Assembly: GCA_005281725.1 (NCBI GenBank)
Contig: SSBO01000009.1
Location: forward strand, 11,918,250-11,982,249
DNA from: Wuchereria bancrofti
Taxonomy: Eukaryota > Nematoda > Chromadorea > Rhabditida > Onchocercidae
Length of the DNA stretch: 64,000 nucleotides
Reading direction: 5' to 3'
Below, in pieces: positions 37,401-50,804 of this stretch. Position numbers and translations under genes: made by a program. The notes beneath the pieces are model-generated. The model searched no databases. It was not told the origin of the DNA and worked only from the letters and a program-made list of their open reading frames with translations. Position 1 is the first letter of the stretch. Every line of letters starts with the position of its first letter.

Positions 37401-39627
37401 AGTATGCAGTTCTACCGCTACTACTGTATTCATAATTCTCGCTAGTGATAATGCTGACAGAAAATTTCGGGTATATACAGGAATTTTCCTAACATTACTA
37501 TTCAACAAGTAAATATGTTAATTAAACTGACTGACATAAATGGAAATAAACATACAAGGAGCATAGATAAGGACCAAAACGCTTCGGTGTTCCGCAACAA
37601 ATTCATCAAATGTCTCATCACTTAAAAGAACTACTTCGGTAATGGTTTCAGCCCATGAAATCTCTTCCTCTTCAGGTGAGAGAGATGAGTCTTGTTCCAC
37701 TGGATTTTTAAGCCACTCAATTATGCCATCCTAAAATAATGCAATGAACTACAGACACACGTATAACTCAAGCATTCGTTAAAGTTACTCAAAACCGAGC
37801 AACTTCAAAGAAATATTTCTATACTTACTTTTGAATTTTGTCCTTTATATCTAAATTTATGAATACCATCCTCAAAGTACTCAAGTGTTGGATAGCCATC
37901 AATGCTAAACTGTTTTGCGATAACTTCGTTCCCGCGATACGTTAAATCCATGCCTGCTAATACGATCTTTCCTTTCAACTGATCTGCTGCAGCACTGCAA
38001 GCAACATCAGCAGAGAATTACATATGTACAGTGACAATTCTGTTCGTTTCATGATTTGCATAATCAACGACCTTTAACGACGAGGTTTTGAAAACCGGAA
38101 ATTCAGTTAGCTGATTAGAAAGGAATATTTTATACCTAAATTCCGGTTTCAAACGCTTACAGAAGCCACACCAAGGAGCATAAAACATGATGAGTACTGG
38201 TTTCCCACTACTAACTATTTTCTGAAGCGCATTAGAGTTATCTGAAATTTTTTATGATCGAATGAAAGTTTAAAGTTTCACTAATAGTGAGATAAATAAA
38301 ACTAAAAGTTATAAGTCCAAACTTTCACTATTTACACTAGACAAGAAGAGGATGAACATCCCAAAAGTTCAAGTGTGAAATAAAAAAAACAGAATTTAAA
38401 AATAAACCCTCCAATACATCTGTAAGAAAAAAGCCACAGTCAAACCAATACAGAAATGACCCTTAAAACAACCAGTTCACCTAAGTGAACGACGTTCACA
38501 GCTGTCGGGTCTTCATCCCATGGTATATCACCGGTTGGATCCAGCAAGAACCGATAGATGCTCTTTGTATTTATCTTCCTATCATAATCTTTGTGAAACT
38601 CACCATTTCTGCAAACAGCTTCAGTTCACATTTGAATTAATGCTAAATTTAAATCCAAATGCAATACCGACTCAACTATGTTCACGACAAAGTACCATGC
38701 CGCACTTACATGTGTCATTTTTTATCAATTTGTATTTATCCAAACTTCTGAAAATCTTCGAATGTAAACGACGGAAAATCAGAATGTATTTCGATAAGGT
38801 ATTAAACAAAAAAGGTTCCACTACACTTGTGATCTCACTTTCGTTTCGTATGACGCTCCAGTTCACTCCAGACTCAGTAATAGCGAAAAGAACTTACTGG
38901 TAATGTTTCAGAATGTAAGGTTTCGGGGTTAATTTGAGCTTTTTACACAACTTTTTTGTTTCACCATCGTTACAATTAATTTGAGCAACAGTGCCTTGTC
39001 CCACTGCCTGTTTGGCAGCCTCTGTTGTGACTTTTATCACTTTTTTCAATTGGCTATTTTTATCCATAGAAGAATTTGAAAATAATATCAACACATTTTT
39101 ATGCACTCGTAATAATTTCTGCAAAAAAAAATCCCATATGTTATTTTACAACCTAATAAATAAAAAATACACCTAACAATCTGTAAATACAGAAATTATT
39201 GGCCATAACTTAAATAGTAAACCAAATTTGGCTTTTAAAGGAAAAGAAATTGAACCACTCAACTAACCTTGTAGTCTTTTTGGTCATTGATCGTTACAAT
39301 ATAACTCCTTTCAGACATGGCATTTAATAACAGGGATGAGGCAATCAGTAACTGTAAAGTCAGTAAAGATTTTAAAGATCTAAAGAAGCACTCAGTGGCA
39401 GGAGAGGTTCATTATCTTTTTAAGAGCATTGTATCTACTGTGAAGAACTACACAACATTAAATACGTTAGTATCGACAATTTTCAACTTGGAATTCTAAA
39501 CTTTCTTTAGCAATCGGATTTCATCAATTTTTGAAGTAGTAGTGAAATGGTACATAAGTCAGGCCTACATATGAGACCAATCGGAAAATACCCTCACCAA
39601 AGCAAACAAGCGAATAATCAAATTCAT
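34445..39627 (-). CDS. PDIA5: PDIA5-like protein disulfide isomerase with four catalytic thioredoxin domains, about 629-635 aa
   Basis: Endoplasmic reticulum oxidoreductase that forms and isomerises disulfides. Exons: 39598-39627, 39268-39351, 38898-39118, 38481-38608, 38136-38241, 37829-37994, 37556-37730, 37220-37328, 36863-36982, 36614-36750, 36094-36227, 35623-35735, 35143-35279 (or -35258), 34870-34968, 34445-34593. Exons 1 and 2 together encode a hydrophobic signal peptide (MNLIIRLFAL, then LLIASSLLLNA); exon 1 lies 26 bases after a TTTTTTTCAG trans-splice-like site. The N-terminal domain lacks CxxC but matches the PDIA5 non-catalytic domain (CNDGETKKLCKKLKL). Catalytic motifs then follow: CGFC, CSHC, CGYC and CKHC. 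Human PDIA5 has three. The protein ends KIDL, a possible KDEL-like retention signal. The intron before 37328 lacks a usable AG. A TAA directly after the 35623 donor would give a shorter form if that intron were retained. Confidence 0.85.
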
Positions 39628-39652
39628 GTTGGCTCGAGTGTCATTATCCTTA

Positions 39653-39668
39653 CCTGAAAAAAATTTAC
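39653..39668 (-). promoter_or_regulatory. Candidate spliced-leader acceptor of the PDIA5-like gene
   Basis: Read on the minus strand, AATTTTTTTCAG ends at about 39654, 26 bases upstream of the ATG at 39627, with no upstream coding exon in view. In nematodes this arrangement usually marks the trans-splice site that receives the leader exon. Confidence 0.5.
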
Positions 39669-40336
39669 GGTAAAACACTAAGATATCCTTTCCAAGTGAC
39701 TCCCTGCATTCTCAAGAAAATGCCAGGAAAAACCCGAATCTGAACAAATTTGTTCATCTTGAAGATAATCACTAGGACGTTATCTATTCAATGTCTGTGT
39801 TAACAAATAATTGTTGTATTTTCACTTTTACACTTGATTCCATACAGGCGTAGCGGGAAAATGTATTTTGTAATTTTAACTGCTGGTAACAATAAACAAT
39901 AGTTAGTAAAACCTGAGAACACAAACATAAAACAAACACTTCGAATGAATGAGCACAGAACACCGGAATGCAACCAGAACTGGAAGAAAGAACGAAGGCA
40001 GTTGCAACAACATGAAGTGAAATGAGTGTTGAGACATTCTGAAGTAAAACAACTAGCCAAAAAACACAACAGACAGGTACTAAACAACAATTTAACATAG
40101 TCATATAATCAAAACGGGAATGGTAATGCAGAATGAGGAGGTAGAGGAAGAATAATGATATATCAAGTATACATAAAACATAACTGAATACAACAGTAAA
40201 GGCAAAAGGGCAACTGAATACAAAGCTGAAAGCTTAAACAAGCTTCCTGATTGATTAAATTCGATCGACACAGAAGAATAGACGAAAACTTCTTTTTCTT
40301 GTGAGAATTGAGAGAGTAAAAACACAGGTCTCAAAT
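39654..40336. other. Intergenic region between PDIA5-like and TARBP1 genes
   Basis: A gap of about 0.7 kb between two genes on the same (minus) strand. Minus-strand open frames of 96-106 codons at 39784-40104 are T-rich hydrophobic readings without a family match, and I leave them out. It presumably holds the TARBP1 3' untranslated region and the leader acceptor of the next gene. Confidence 0.5.
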
Positions 40337-43300
40337 TTATGTTTTCGTTGCAATGAACTCCTCAAAAAAACGATAAATAAGCAGAGCTCCGGTGACATGT
40401 ACATTTAAGCTTCTGGTATGGCCAATTTGTAAAACCTCAACAGTTTTATCGAGATAGCCTAGCAAATGCATAGGTATTCCTTCCTTTTCGTTCCTGTAAC
40501 CAATATATTTCAGTTTCAAACATGTCAAGAAAATTTCGAAGCTTGAAAATCAGAGCCTCGCCACTCTAGTCCGACAAAATGAACGCAGTTTCCACCTGAT
40601 TTAAGTTTGCTCCCTTTGTACAATTGAAATGAAAAATCTTACCCAAGCAACAAAACCATTTTTGACGGAAAACGAATTTTATGCAATGGTGTACTGTTTG
40701 TAGTTTGTTCAGCACCAATAATCACATATCCAGAGTTACGGAACGACAGTAAAAGGTTCGGCAACTCTTCCGGACGTGACTGGAAGCAAAACTAATGAGG
40801 TACCGCTAAGAACATGTTAAGCAGAACAAAATATCTAATGTAGCATATTTTCTACCTCTTCCAAATTCATCCAGTTCTCTGACGACATGCTAAGCGCCAT
40901 AAAATCTCGATCCTTTATTTTCGCAAGATCTGCGACAATCAACTTTTCGACTCCCAATACTTCACACGTACGACAAATACCTATGATTATTAAGGGGAAG
41001 ATCTATATTCATTTAAAATGAATTTGAACTGTAGCACAAAAATGATGCGTGAATACATGCCCCAACTATAAGACCTTGGAAGCTCACAGGATCAATACTT
41101 GAATTCTGGAAAAATCCAATTTGGATAAATAAGTTACCTCCTAAATTTGCAGCTTTATCCAGAAGAGAGGCAACCACAATGAGAGATACACCTTCGAGCA
41201 ACGCTCGATTTACACTGACCGCGTTAAACTTCCGCTGAATGACCGATATATCCGAAAGACCGTCAGGTTCATGAATCTGTTGGTGTCGTTGCACCTGAGT
41301 TTGACCTAAATCGTTGGAAATCAAATTCATTTAGAAAATAAGGCATAACAAGTAACCATAAACAGCAGCCAGCTGATGTATCAGAAAAACGAAAAGTAAC
41401 GGATCATTTGTCGAAGCTGCAGAACCTTTATGAACTTCATAAGAATAAGATGTGCAGAAAAGAAAATAATTGATGATTAAGGTACTTTTTCCCCCAACAA
41501 TATGATAAATACGAGAAAGAAATATTTCAAAACTGAATAGGGATGCTTCAAAATGACATATCAAAATAAAAAAATGAAAAAAATTGCTTTCTTGAGGTAA
41601 AAATACAAGATTAAGCGCAACTTACCAAAAACGAAGGACGGATACTGACTCAAATTGCTTGAATCACTGCGTACACAAGCAAAGTCATCCATCGAGATGT
41701 ATTTTAAAAGATGAGACGTTATAGTGTCCTGTGCCGTGAGTCCTACTTTTTCCGGAAGAATTGTTAAAACTGTCTGAAAAAGTGTTTTATACTAATTATA
41801 TCTTCAAAAAGAAAACAAGATGGTCCGCATTATGTCAATCATGCTCCTACAGTCCAACCCCATCACAAATCAAGAACAAAAATAAAGATGTACCAAGTCA
41901 TTTAATCTCATAAACCAGGATCTGGATTGGACTGAAGATTATTTTGAAAATAATTAGATATACGTGTCATTCAAATCACCAAACTGTACAACAAACCACA
42001 TACTACCTTCTTCATACACAAGGATGATACAAATTGATTTTTTATGATAGTACAAACATTACCACGATATATTCAAGCTCTAGGTGCAGCAATCTAATTC
42101 AATTCGATCTTCATAGCAAGAATTACCCTCGCATTATGTAAATTCTACAGTTATGAGGAAAGTTGTGGGACCTAGTCACACTCATCACATTTTGTAATAC
42201 TGTTCAGTACCAACCTCCAAAGAATAGTCAGCATTCTCATCCAAATAAGCAAAATAGAAATCGTTGCATAATCTGTCAATTATACGTTTCGTGTTTCTGA
42301 AATCAAAAATCTATGTTCAGTTAGTCACCAAACAAAATAACAGCAGTTTCTTCTTAAATCATTTCTCCGGAAAATGACCAGATGACATACAAACAAAAGA
42401 ATGAGATTCATCAAAATACCCTGCTTTTTCGGCATCAAATTCGATAATGCAACGTAAATAATGAAACTGATCACGCAGTTTGTTTCCAACAATATTCCAA
42501 AGCAATTTGAGAGCTGCCAATGAAGTACAGCGGACGGTAAAATTTTGTGCAGTACACCACGGGTGAAATAATGTAAAGCACTGAGTAAATGCAGCCTGTA
42601 AAATACCGAAAATTCTATGCCGCGAAGACCTTCGATTAAAAAAATCTCTCATCTCAACTTATACAAAGCTGGATTCGAAATTTCAGACAATCAGGTAGCT
42701 GAGTCAATCCAAATTATACCAAATATACGGAAGGTCAAGATCGGTGATAATACTAGAAAAATTAGAAAAAATGAGCAACAATTTACGTCTGTTCTGTTGA
42801 TCTTCGTGACGTGCAGTAATATTGCAATCCATGAACTAATACTTCCGATTCTAGCAGCCGCAAGCTAAAAATACTACGAGTAGAACTGCAACACTACCTC
42901 AAAGTTCTAAGAAGATAAGACATTATACAAGATTAGTCTAGTTGTAAGAAATCTAGAAAAATAATTTCGATATTATATTGAAATTTCAACGCAGAGAGAG
43001 GTAGATATGAGTACAATCTATTCTATGATTTAGTAGATATGAAAAAAATATCCACCAATAATAACAAAACATATCATGATCTTTCACTGATTAGCCTTGT
43101 CAGTAAACACGAAGAGGGCTTAATAGCATACGATTATAAAAGAAGAAATTTCAAGATGTTTATAGTCTTACTTCTTTTTCAATGCCAATGAATTTTTGAA
43201 ATGCATCTTCGTTGTTGCAATACAGTCTCACAAGTATCCAGCTCACGAGAAGTCTAATAGATGGTTGTTGTACAGGGTCTTTTAAGCATTTTATGCAAAA

Positions 43301-46300
43301 CAATTCCAGTTTTTCCAAAATTTCCTGAACAATCCATTATGAATTACAACAAACATTTTTGGAACATGAAGAAACAAAGAACCAGTAATCCGCAAGTACG
43401 AGATATAATGAACGTAATTTTCTCAAAATTCATTCAAATCAAATACGTTAATAGTAACAAAAAATTATGCATCAATATATTTACCCTGCTTGCGAAACCG
43501 TAGATAAGCAATAATAACTGTGACAGGCGTGTTTTCTTTCGGTGAGCCAAAGACATTCCGAAAGATCTTAAATAAATAAAGTTGCTCAATGAGCAATGGT
43601 AGTGTCTAAATATGGATCAAACATATGAAATAATGGATCACAACCAAAAAGTATCCGGAAAAAGTTATGCGGTAAGAAACCTTGTTCAACTAAACATTTC
43701 GAAATTTAAGAATTTCAAAAATAGCTGGAATAACAGGTACGAATTAATAAAAACAGTTCTGTGTCTAAAACCACCATAGAATCTTCAATGCCGAAAATTT
43801 TTAATGAAAACATAAGTACTTATTCTTCGAAGCATCAAGAGTTTCCATCATGACAAAAGCCTCCTGAATAAACTTGTCCGCGGAACCACAGCGATTTTTT
43901 GAAATCCAAGAAACCGTTTGTAAAGCACGAAGTCGGGAATATTGAGCACATTCATGTAGTCTGAAATATTTACTGCTTAAACTTCCTCATTATTTATATA
44001 AGAAAAAAACTCTCAAATTTTGTGGGTTATATAAGTGATTTAAAACCTTAAAATTCTGTATTTGAAGAGTATAACTACCAAATGTCCACTATCACAAAAA
44101 AAAGATGGAGAAAACTCAGAAGAAAAATTTTTTTATCAAAAAGAAAATTCCTAACAAAAATTTATTTGAAAATTTGTTTGCTCAAATTCCAAAAAAAAAG
44201 CAACAATACTTCTCATAATTGGCAGTTGGTAGTGATTTCTCCATCGCATAAGCCATCTGAACAGCTAAATTAAGTACTGCCGTGTCTTTCTTACAAACTG
44301 GTCCAAAGGCACACATTTTAATTAAAAGTGGGAACCAGGCGGTGCACAGGAATTCTTTAGCTTGATAAAATGCGTCTGACAGTACTACTGCAATTTGTAC
44401 GTTCTGCTCACTTTCACCACACAATTTTTCAACAGTTTCCTGTAATCATGGAGTAAAAAAGTTTCGTACTAGAAAAATCCATGAAAAAAAAAATTGAAAT
44501 ATAATATACTGTGCTATATATATAACCAAATAACGAAGGATGTTCCAATCAACCAAAAAACAAGGCAGATTAATTAGAACATCTAGACCGCTGGTAATCT
44601 AATGCATACTTTAATAACGAGTCATGGCCATAAACTAACTATCAAAACAAGCTCATAGCACTCGTAGGGACCCTATCCACTTTAATCCACATGTTGGTTA
44701 GCTATTCCCATCTAAATAGAAATTGGCAGCTAAATAAAAGAAATTAACAAATTAACAAAAAAGGAAATAAGTATTAACAAAAAAAGGAAAACCAATACCC
44801 AATGTATTATTTTCGTGCAGTAAAAAATATTCCAGTCAAAAAAAGAAAAAAAGAAATCACATTAAGTTACCAGTGCAATTTTGTCAACTCCCTGTGTACG
44901 CAAAGTGCATTCCAATGTACAAATTGCTAAAACATCATTGATCACAGAAATATAGTTAAGTGTCTTTTTTTCCTCACTGGCAACTGCCAACACCACTTCG
45001 ATGCTTTGTTCAATCATCCAGCTGATCGGAACCTACGATTAAAATAAAGTTACTCTCACAAAGAACTCTGAAACAAAATATTAGTAGATGAAGTCCAAAC
45101 TATCTTATAAAAAATATATCATTGTGAAAGGAAGAGAACGATATAAGAACAGTGTCAACACAAGAACGTCCGGAGATTTCCTGTAGTATGCTTGCTGATA
45201 ATCGACTAAAGCATCTGGTCATGTATCTAGCATATATAAATTCTTTCGTTTAAAGAAAAAAAACCAGCATTTAACAAACATACTGCATATTCATATTTGG
45301 CATAACAGGAAAAAACCATTGCAAAGGTTCGGTCAAAAAAACTGTATGATCTTTCAACGCATTACACTTTCATGTGGATGAATGACAATCATACAAAAGA
45401 ACTTCTGGCACAAAAAAAACAGGCTGACGAAGCCATTCAAACCATTCCACTTCATCCACATTCAAGATAGTTTGATTAATCAGATGTTAACATGCTACTG
45501 TGTTAGTTTGGTTTGTATCAAGCCTCTAGGATATTTTTCGATTTGTCATTCAATATTGCTTAACTACTTATGTTTCTATATCACAATGACAAACCCAACT
45601 GAAGTTTTATGAAAAACAGTGCTAGGAGTACCCGAAAAGATAAGATAAAAAAACTGAATACTTTTCTTAGCACAGCTAGCAACAAATCCAGAAAAGCACG
45701 GCGACAATCCCAACTGAAGAATATTTTCAACGAGTTGATGCAAAGCTTGAATATAGATACAGAGTCAAAAGAGTGATCAGCTATAAAATTTCGCCACAAT
45801 ACGGATTTATTCTGCGCGATAGTTTCTCCAAGCATATCCATTTTACTTACGTTACTGCTGCAACAAAGAAGATAACAAGATTATAAAAACGTTACCATTT
45901 AAGAACTGGAGGAAATACAATAAACAAAGGGACATGAATGGAAGTGTCAAAAATTATTTCTTCATAGAAGTCTTTCGAAAGGTGGAGAAATAATTTCCAC
46001 AAAACCCTCCTAGAAACTGCAAACCTTGCTCCAGAAGCATTTTCTTCCGACAACAGAAAACTGAGTATAGCATTCCAAGCCATTTGAGATATATTAGTAT
46101 ATTTCGAGATCAGAACTACTGCAACTGAAGACAGTGCTGCACGTCTCGATGGTGAGGTGGTCTGAAACAATTTAAAACGCAAAATTATTTATGCCATCTT
46201 GCCAATTCACTGATAAAAATCATCGATTTCCAACTTTAAGAAACCTCGTAGAACAAAACGTAAGAGAGGAAAAAGAAAACTTCATCTGGTTAAAAAAAAA

Positions 46301-49300
46301 AGAACAGCAAATGCAAACTTTATTACAAAGCATCATCGAACGCATCAGCCACTGCTCAAAATTCATACCGTGCATCATTGTAAGCAATTTTTTATGCAAA
46401 TTATTGAAAAGTTTAGAATCAAAGACCTGAAAAATTAAATGTGAGATATATACAAGAAGATATGTAAAACTAAATATGTGAGATGAAATTACATCACCAA
46501 TATCTTCAAAGTTTTTTTCAAGCTTATCTGTTGTAAATTAAAAAACACAGATTGTCGACAAAATGATTAGAATTTCTAACCACACACAAACGTTATTTAC
46601 CTCATTCATGTCAATGAAAAGGCGTGTGTCTAAATATGCGACAAGACCATATTTGAAATACTGAGAATCTTCTGAAACACGCTGATTTGTATGGCTTTAA
46701 CAATAAGACCAGAAGTTCGTTTTACAGAATATAGAAAATGAGTCAGATTTACTAGCACTACACTCCATTCACCGACATGAGAACAAAAGAACAATTTTTT
46801 GGGAAAAATACCCTGCAACATATTGGACGGTTAAAAAACGAGATATCATTCCTCACTAAATGAAAGCAGTTAATTATTGAAAGATTAAAATATTATGGCA
46901 GCTTTCTTAAAATAAGCAGTCATCTGCCACGATTATCTAATCGAATGTTAAACTGAGTAAGAAACTACTTCAATGTATTAAGATCGATCACTGAACTACA
47001 TCATAAAACTAAAAGAGAATGCTTCATAACCATTTTCAAAAAGTTTGTCATCCAATATTACAGTATAGAGCTGCAACATGACATCCACTGCTTTGAAGTC
47101 GTAAATAGAATAATATGAATCAACTGCTGACAATGAGCATAAAACTCCCATGGCCAATTTGTAAGCCCGTCCATGATCCAATGCCTTTAATAATCAAATG
47201 ACTAATTTCACTTGCGATAGCAAAAAATTCGCTCAAATTGAATAACAGATTATAAGTCGAACAACGACTCTTCTCGATTTCGAATTCTACCGCGATTATT
47301 GTAAAAGATGCAATGGTTCAAAAAACCAACTATGTGTAAGCATATACACATGTTTGTATGAAAGAAGTGAATCATTTCCATTCAAACAATAAAAAAATTA
47401 CTATCTTCCACGTATAAATTGCATGAGCAAGCCAATTGCTCCGTCCAAAACAGCATGATACGTATGAGCGTTGTAAATCTTCGAGTTGTTCCATCATATT
47501 TTTCGTTAATGTTTCAGTAAAAGTTGTATTGTAGAAAAATTCTTGTAACAAAAATCCATATTTATTTTCCGGTAGTTCTGACAATAACGACGCGAAACAA
47601 TATGCTTCATGCCAGTTCTAGATATAATCATGGAAATTGTTGCGAATTCAAATTCACTGAAATTTGCTGCAAAAAAATCGAAAACGAAAATCCACTTTTT
47701 TTTTCTGATTTGTAACGACGGAAATATAATAGAAAGATATAATGAAATAACAAACCCTGTCAGCCAATTTGAAGAAAAATTTCAAAAAATTTGCTGTAGT
47801 ACAAATTCTAAGTGGGAGGTACGGCATGCGAGCAACTGCACTCAATACCGGTCTATAAATATTCAATATAAAGTACTTTGGGATATAGAATTTTCGAAAC
47901 ATGTTGAAGAAACAGAATCACCTGCACAATGCCAAACAGTTGTTGTATATCGGTGCCGGCATGCAAAACTGCAATGAACAGGAAACGAAAAATAATGACG
48001 TAGAGCTGGACACGTGCACCGATAACAGTAGCACGAATGTTTTGAAGAAATTCTCTGAAAATGTATGATTTTCATTGCTGAAAATCATGGGAACTGAAAC
48101 AGATAACTGGGGAAAATATGGTACTAATATTCTGTTTTATAAATTATGTTGGTCAATAGTGCACCATAAGAATGCTGGTTATTGCATGATTATGCTACCA
48201 ACTTACTAACATATTTTAGTAAAATACGATCAGCCTAATTCCCCTACTAATACTTAGATTTTAGAAAATCGGTCAAGAAATTTAATAAATCAAATACTAC
48301 TTGACCAAACTTCTGGAAACCAATGAAAATCTTTAAGGATTCTCCCACAAAAGTCATTACAGTAGTACATACTTTCATCGTCTCCCGAACCAGCAGATGC
48401 AATACGCTCTAGGAAAGATCCAAAATCTTGGATAAAACTGTTTAGCTTTGCATCTTCAATAAGACGCCAATAAATGTTACTGTTACCAAGAGCAGCCAGT
48501 ACGCTTGATAAAATGATCTGAAAGCATCGTCAGCGAACTGGAATTACGCATCGACATGAACTACTACTACAGTAACTAGCAAGCAATACTTTAACACAAA
48601 CCAAACAAGAATCATTAATGAAGGAAGTTCCACTTCGGTGGATTTTCCCAGTGAACAACAGCGTTTTCAAGCAAACATATACGAGATAATGTCTCGTAAA
48701 GTTAGATTCAACAATGGGCTTTGGCCCCTGTAAAAAGATATCTATGTGCAATACTGCTAGTAACAGTCTCTGTCCCCTTCTTTTCTCTTCCTCGTTGTTT
48801 CAACCTTTTCTTGTATATTTTCTACTCTTTCAGTCCTACCTGCTTTCTTATTTTTTTTAACTAAAGGAATCCATTATCGACCCTTAAGACCTCAGTAGTG
48901 GAGTTCAGAAACAGTGATTTAAAACATTATTTGATGAATGCATAATCATTTGATTTCAGTTTGCAAATGAATTTTTTAAGAACCCATTTTTCAAAGAAAC
49001 AGATACTGAATGTCAAATTATGTAGTCATATCAAATTTGATATCTTCGTATTCAAGAAACTTTCTCGAAACAAAATTGGCTATTCAGTGGTATATGAGGT
49101 ACAAGACAGGTAAAATAAAGCGTAGCATGCAAACAATTCATTAAAACTTAACATTATTCTATTAGTGAAGATAACAATGAAAAACATATCTAAAACCTAC
49201 TGAATAATCTGCCTTTAGCAATGCTGCATCGATAGAAAATACTTTTTGAGCAGCCCAAACTCGTATCCATCCATTCGGATGATCTAGAGCTCTCACAAAC

Positions 49301-50804
49301 AGCAACTGTACCCAAAACCAGGGCAAGCTATTATCATTTTCCATGGTGGCTTCACACTTGCATAGTATACGGTTGAAAATGGGAAGAACTGGCTCCACCA
49401 AGTGAAACTGCAAAAACATTTCGATTAATGGAATCACTTAAACTGTTTAACCATTTATTAGGAATAAACCGTTACATATCCAACTGTGTATCATAAGTTA
49501 TATAATTGGTGTCAGAGCTCTTGATACAGTAATATGCAGATGACCAAAGGCACTTACTATACAGGAATATAATTATCAGTAATAAGGTTCCATCATCTTT
49601 TGATTCCAGAAAACAAGTTTTTTCATAATCTTTGTATTAACTAGATTAACCTGTGATTCCTGCAGAACATCCATCAAAATAAAATAATCTTTCCAAACTG
49701 TGCCAGTTTTCATTTCCTGCAAAGCACACAGTGCAGCTTTTCGAACAAACTGACTCTGACCATAACAAATAAAACGGTGAATGATTTTTTCAATCTGAAA
49801 CAGTTTTAAATAAGATTTTCCACCAGTTACAACATAAAAAATCCTAACATTTTACACAGAAAATAAACTCAACCAAAACAATTTGGATGCTTTAAGAAAC
49901 TTGAAAATTCATTTATGCTATAAAACAATGACGAGAACGTTAAGACGTCATTTAATGATAAGAAAAAAACAAGTATTCCCTACGAATGATCAAAGTAACA
50001 GCTATCATCGCTATAAAAGTTAGTTTAGATGAGATATAATTATTGCGAACTTTGGCATCTTCGGAAATTAAACCACCATTTAAATGGGTCCCGAGAAAAT
50101 GGAAAGCAGCAGTGGTGAATATTGAGAAACAGCTAGAAATCAGGCTTCAGTGAATTTTACCAGAGTGACACAGTAGAAATTTAACATCTTTATTAAAAAA
50201 AACTAACTCTGTCAGTAAGATCTGGCAAGGCTCTTCTTGTTATTGTAAAGAGAGCAGACACCATCGTTTCCATTTCATCAACAATCGCATTGTCAAATAA
50301 TCTGAAAAAGAATTCTCCGGTTTTCGACAGGTTGCATGGCATAGAGGATTATCCAATTTTTCTATGAACTGGAAATCCACAAAGATAAGTAGAGGTTATC
50401 AGGACACATAAGGATATTTCCATCCATCATTTCTTGTAAGCAAAATAATGTTTTTTTTTGGGCTGAAATCAAAGGAAACATGCCGTAGAAATGACAAAGC
50501 TTCAGTTTCCGAACAGTGCTTGCAGATTTCGGTCACCAAATCTGAATTCTTCTGTTCGACAGCTGCCCTCATTCTACTGCTACAACATAAATCATTCCTT
50601 TACTATAAGGTCATTAGATCAGTTATTCAGAATGTTTGTAAAAAACAAAAAGTATTCAAAGTCATTTCCGCAGTCCTTTACATAACGTAAAAGTTCCTCT
50701 ACTAGTATATGGTATACGGTTAAGTTAATAACTATAAACATTGATGCAACTCACAGTAAATCATATTTGCTTCCTTGTCGTTCTTCCAGATGTTTCCTAG
50801 ACAT
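40337..50804 (-). CDS. TARBP1: TARBP1/Trm3-type tRNA (guanosine-2'-O)-methyltransferase, about 1274 aa
   Basis: SpoU/SPOUT ribose methyltransferase of the TARBP1/Trm3 type, known to make Gm18 in tRNA. About 26 exons: 50755-50804, 50406-50579, 50208-50301, 49651-49794, 49201-49407, 48373-48517, 47922-48052, 47402-47617, 47062(?)-47184, 46710-46812, 46601-46671, 46319-46426, 45896-46161, 45662-45854, 44871-45032, 44210-44439, 43820-43960, 43485-43605, 43172-43324, 42420-42595, 42215-42296, 41626-41773, 41138-41305, 40856-40980, 40643-40779, 40337-40493. The C-terminus has the SpoU motifs in order: NLGGICRTCEV, the GAEQTTNSTPL region, LLGNEKEGIP, and RSLNVHVTGALLIY. The long N-terminal part is helical-repeat-like, with matches such as RALDHPNGWIRVWA. 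The ATG lies 2 bases after TTTCAG, a likely trans-splice site. The donor of the 47184 exon and the end of exon 2 are the least certain joins. Confidence 0.85.

Noticed and set aside
39268..39318. ATG at 39316-39318 as the PDIA5-like start (MSERSY)
   Set aside because: In-frame codons upstream of it encode the rest of a signal peptide, and a phase-matched 10-codon exon at 39598-39627 supplies a start, so the real ATG is farther upstream.
39784..40104. Hydrophobic minus-strand frames of 96-106 codons
   Set aside because: They overlap each other in two frames, show Cys/Phe/Leu richness expected from T-rich DNA, and have no splice or family support.
43485..43605. Alternative frame TLPLLIEQLYLFKIF in a TARBP1 exon
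   Set aside because: It looks protein-like but its phases do not match either neighbouring exon; the other frame (SFGMSLAHRKKTRLSQLL) closes at both ends using the GTAAAT donor.
47609..47977. 122-codon plus-strand open frame
   Set aside because: It is antisense to two supported TARBP1 exons and the intron between them, with no independent evidence.
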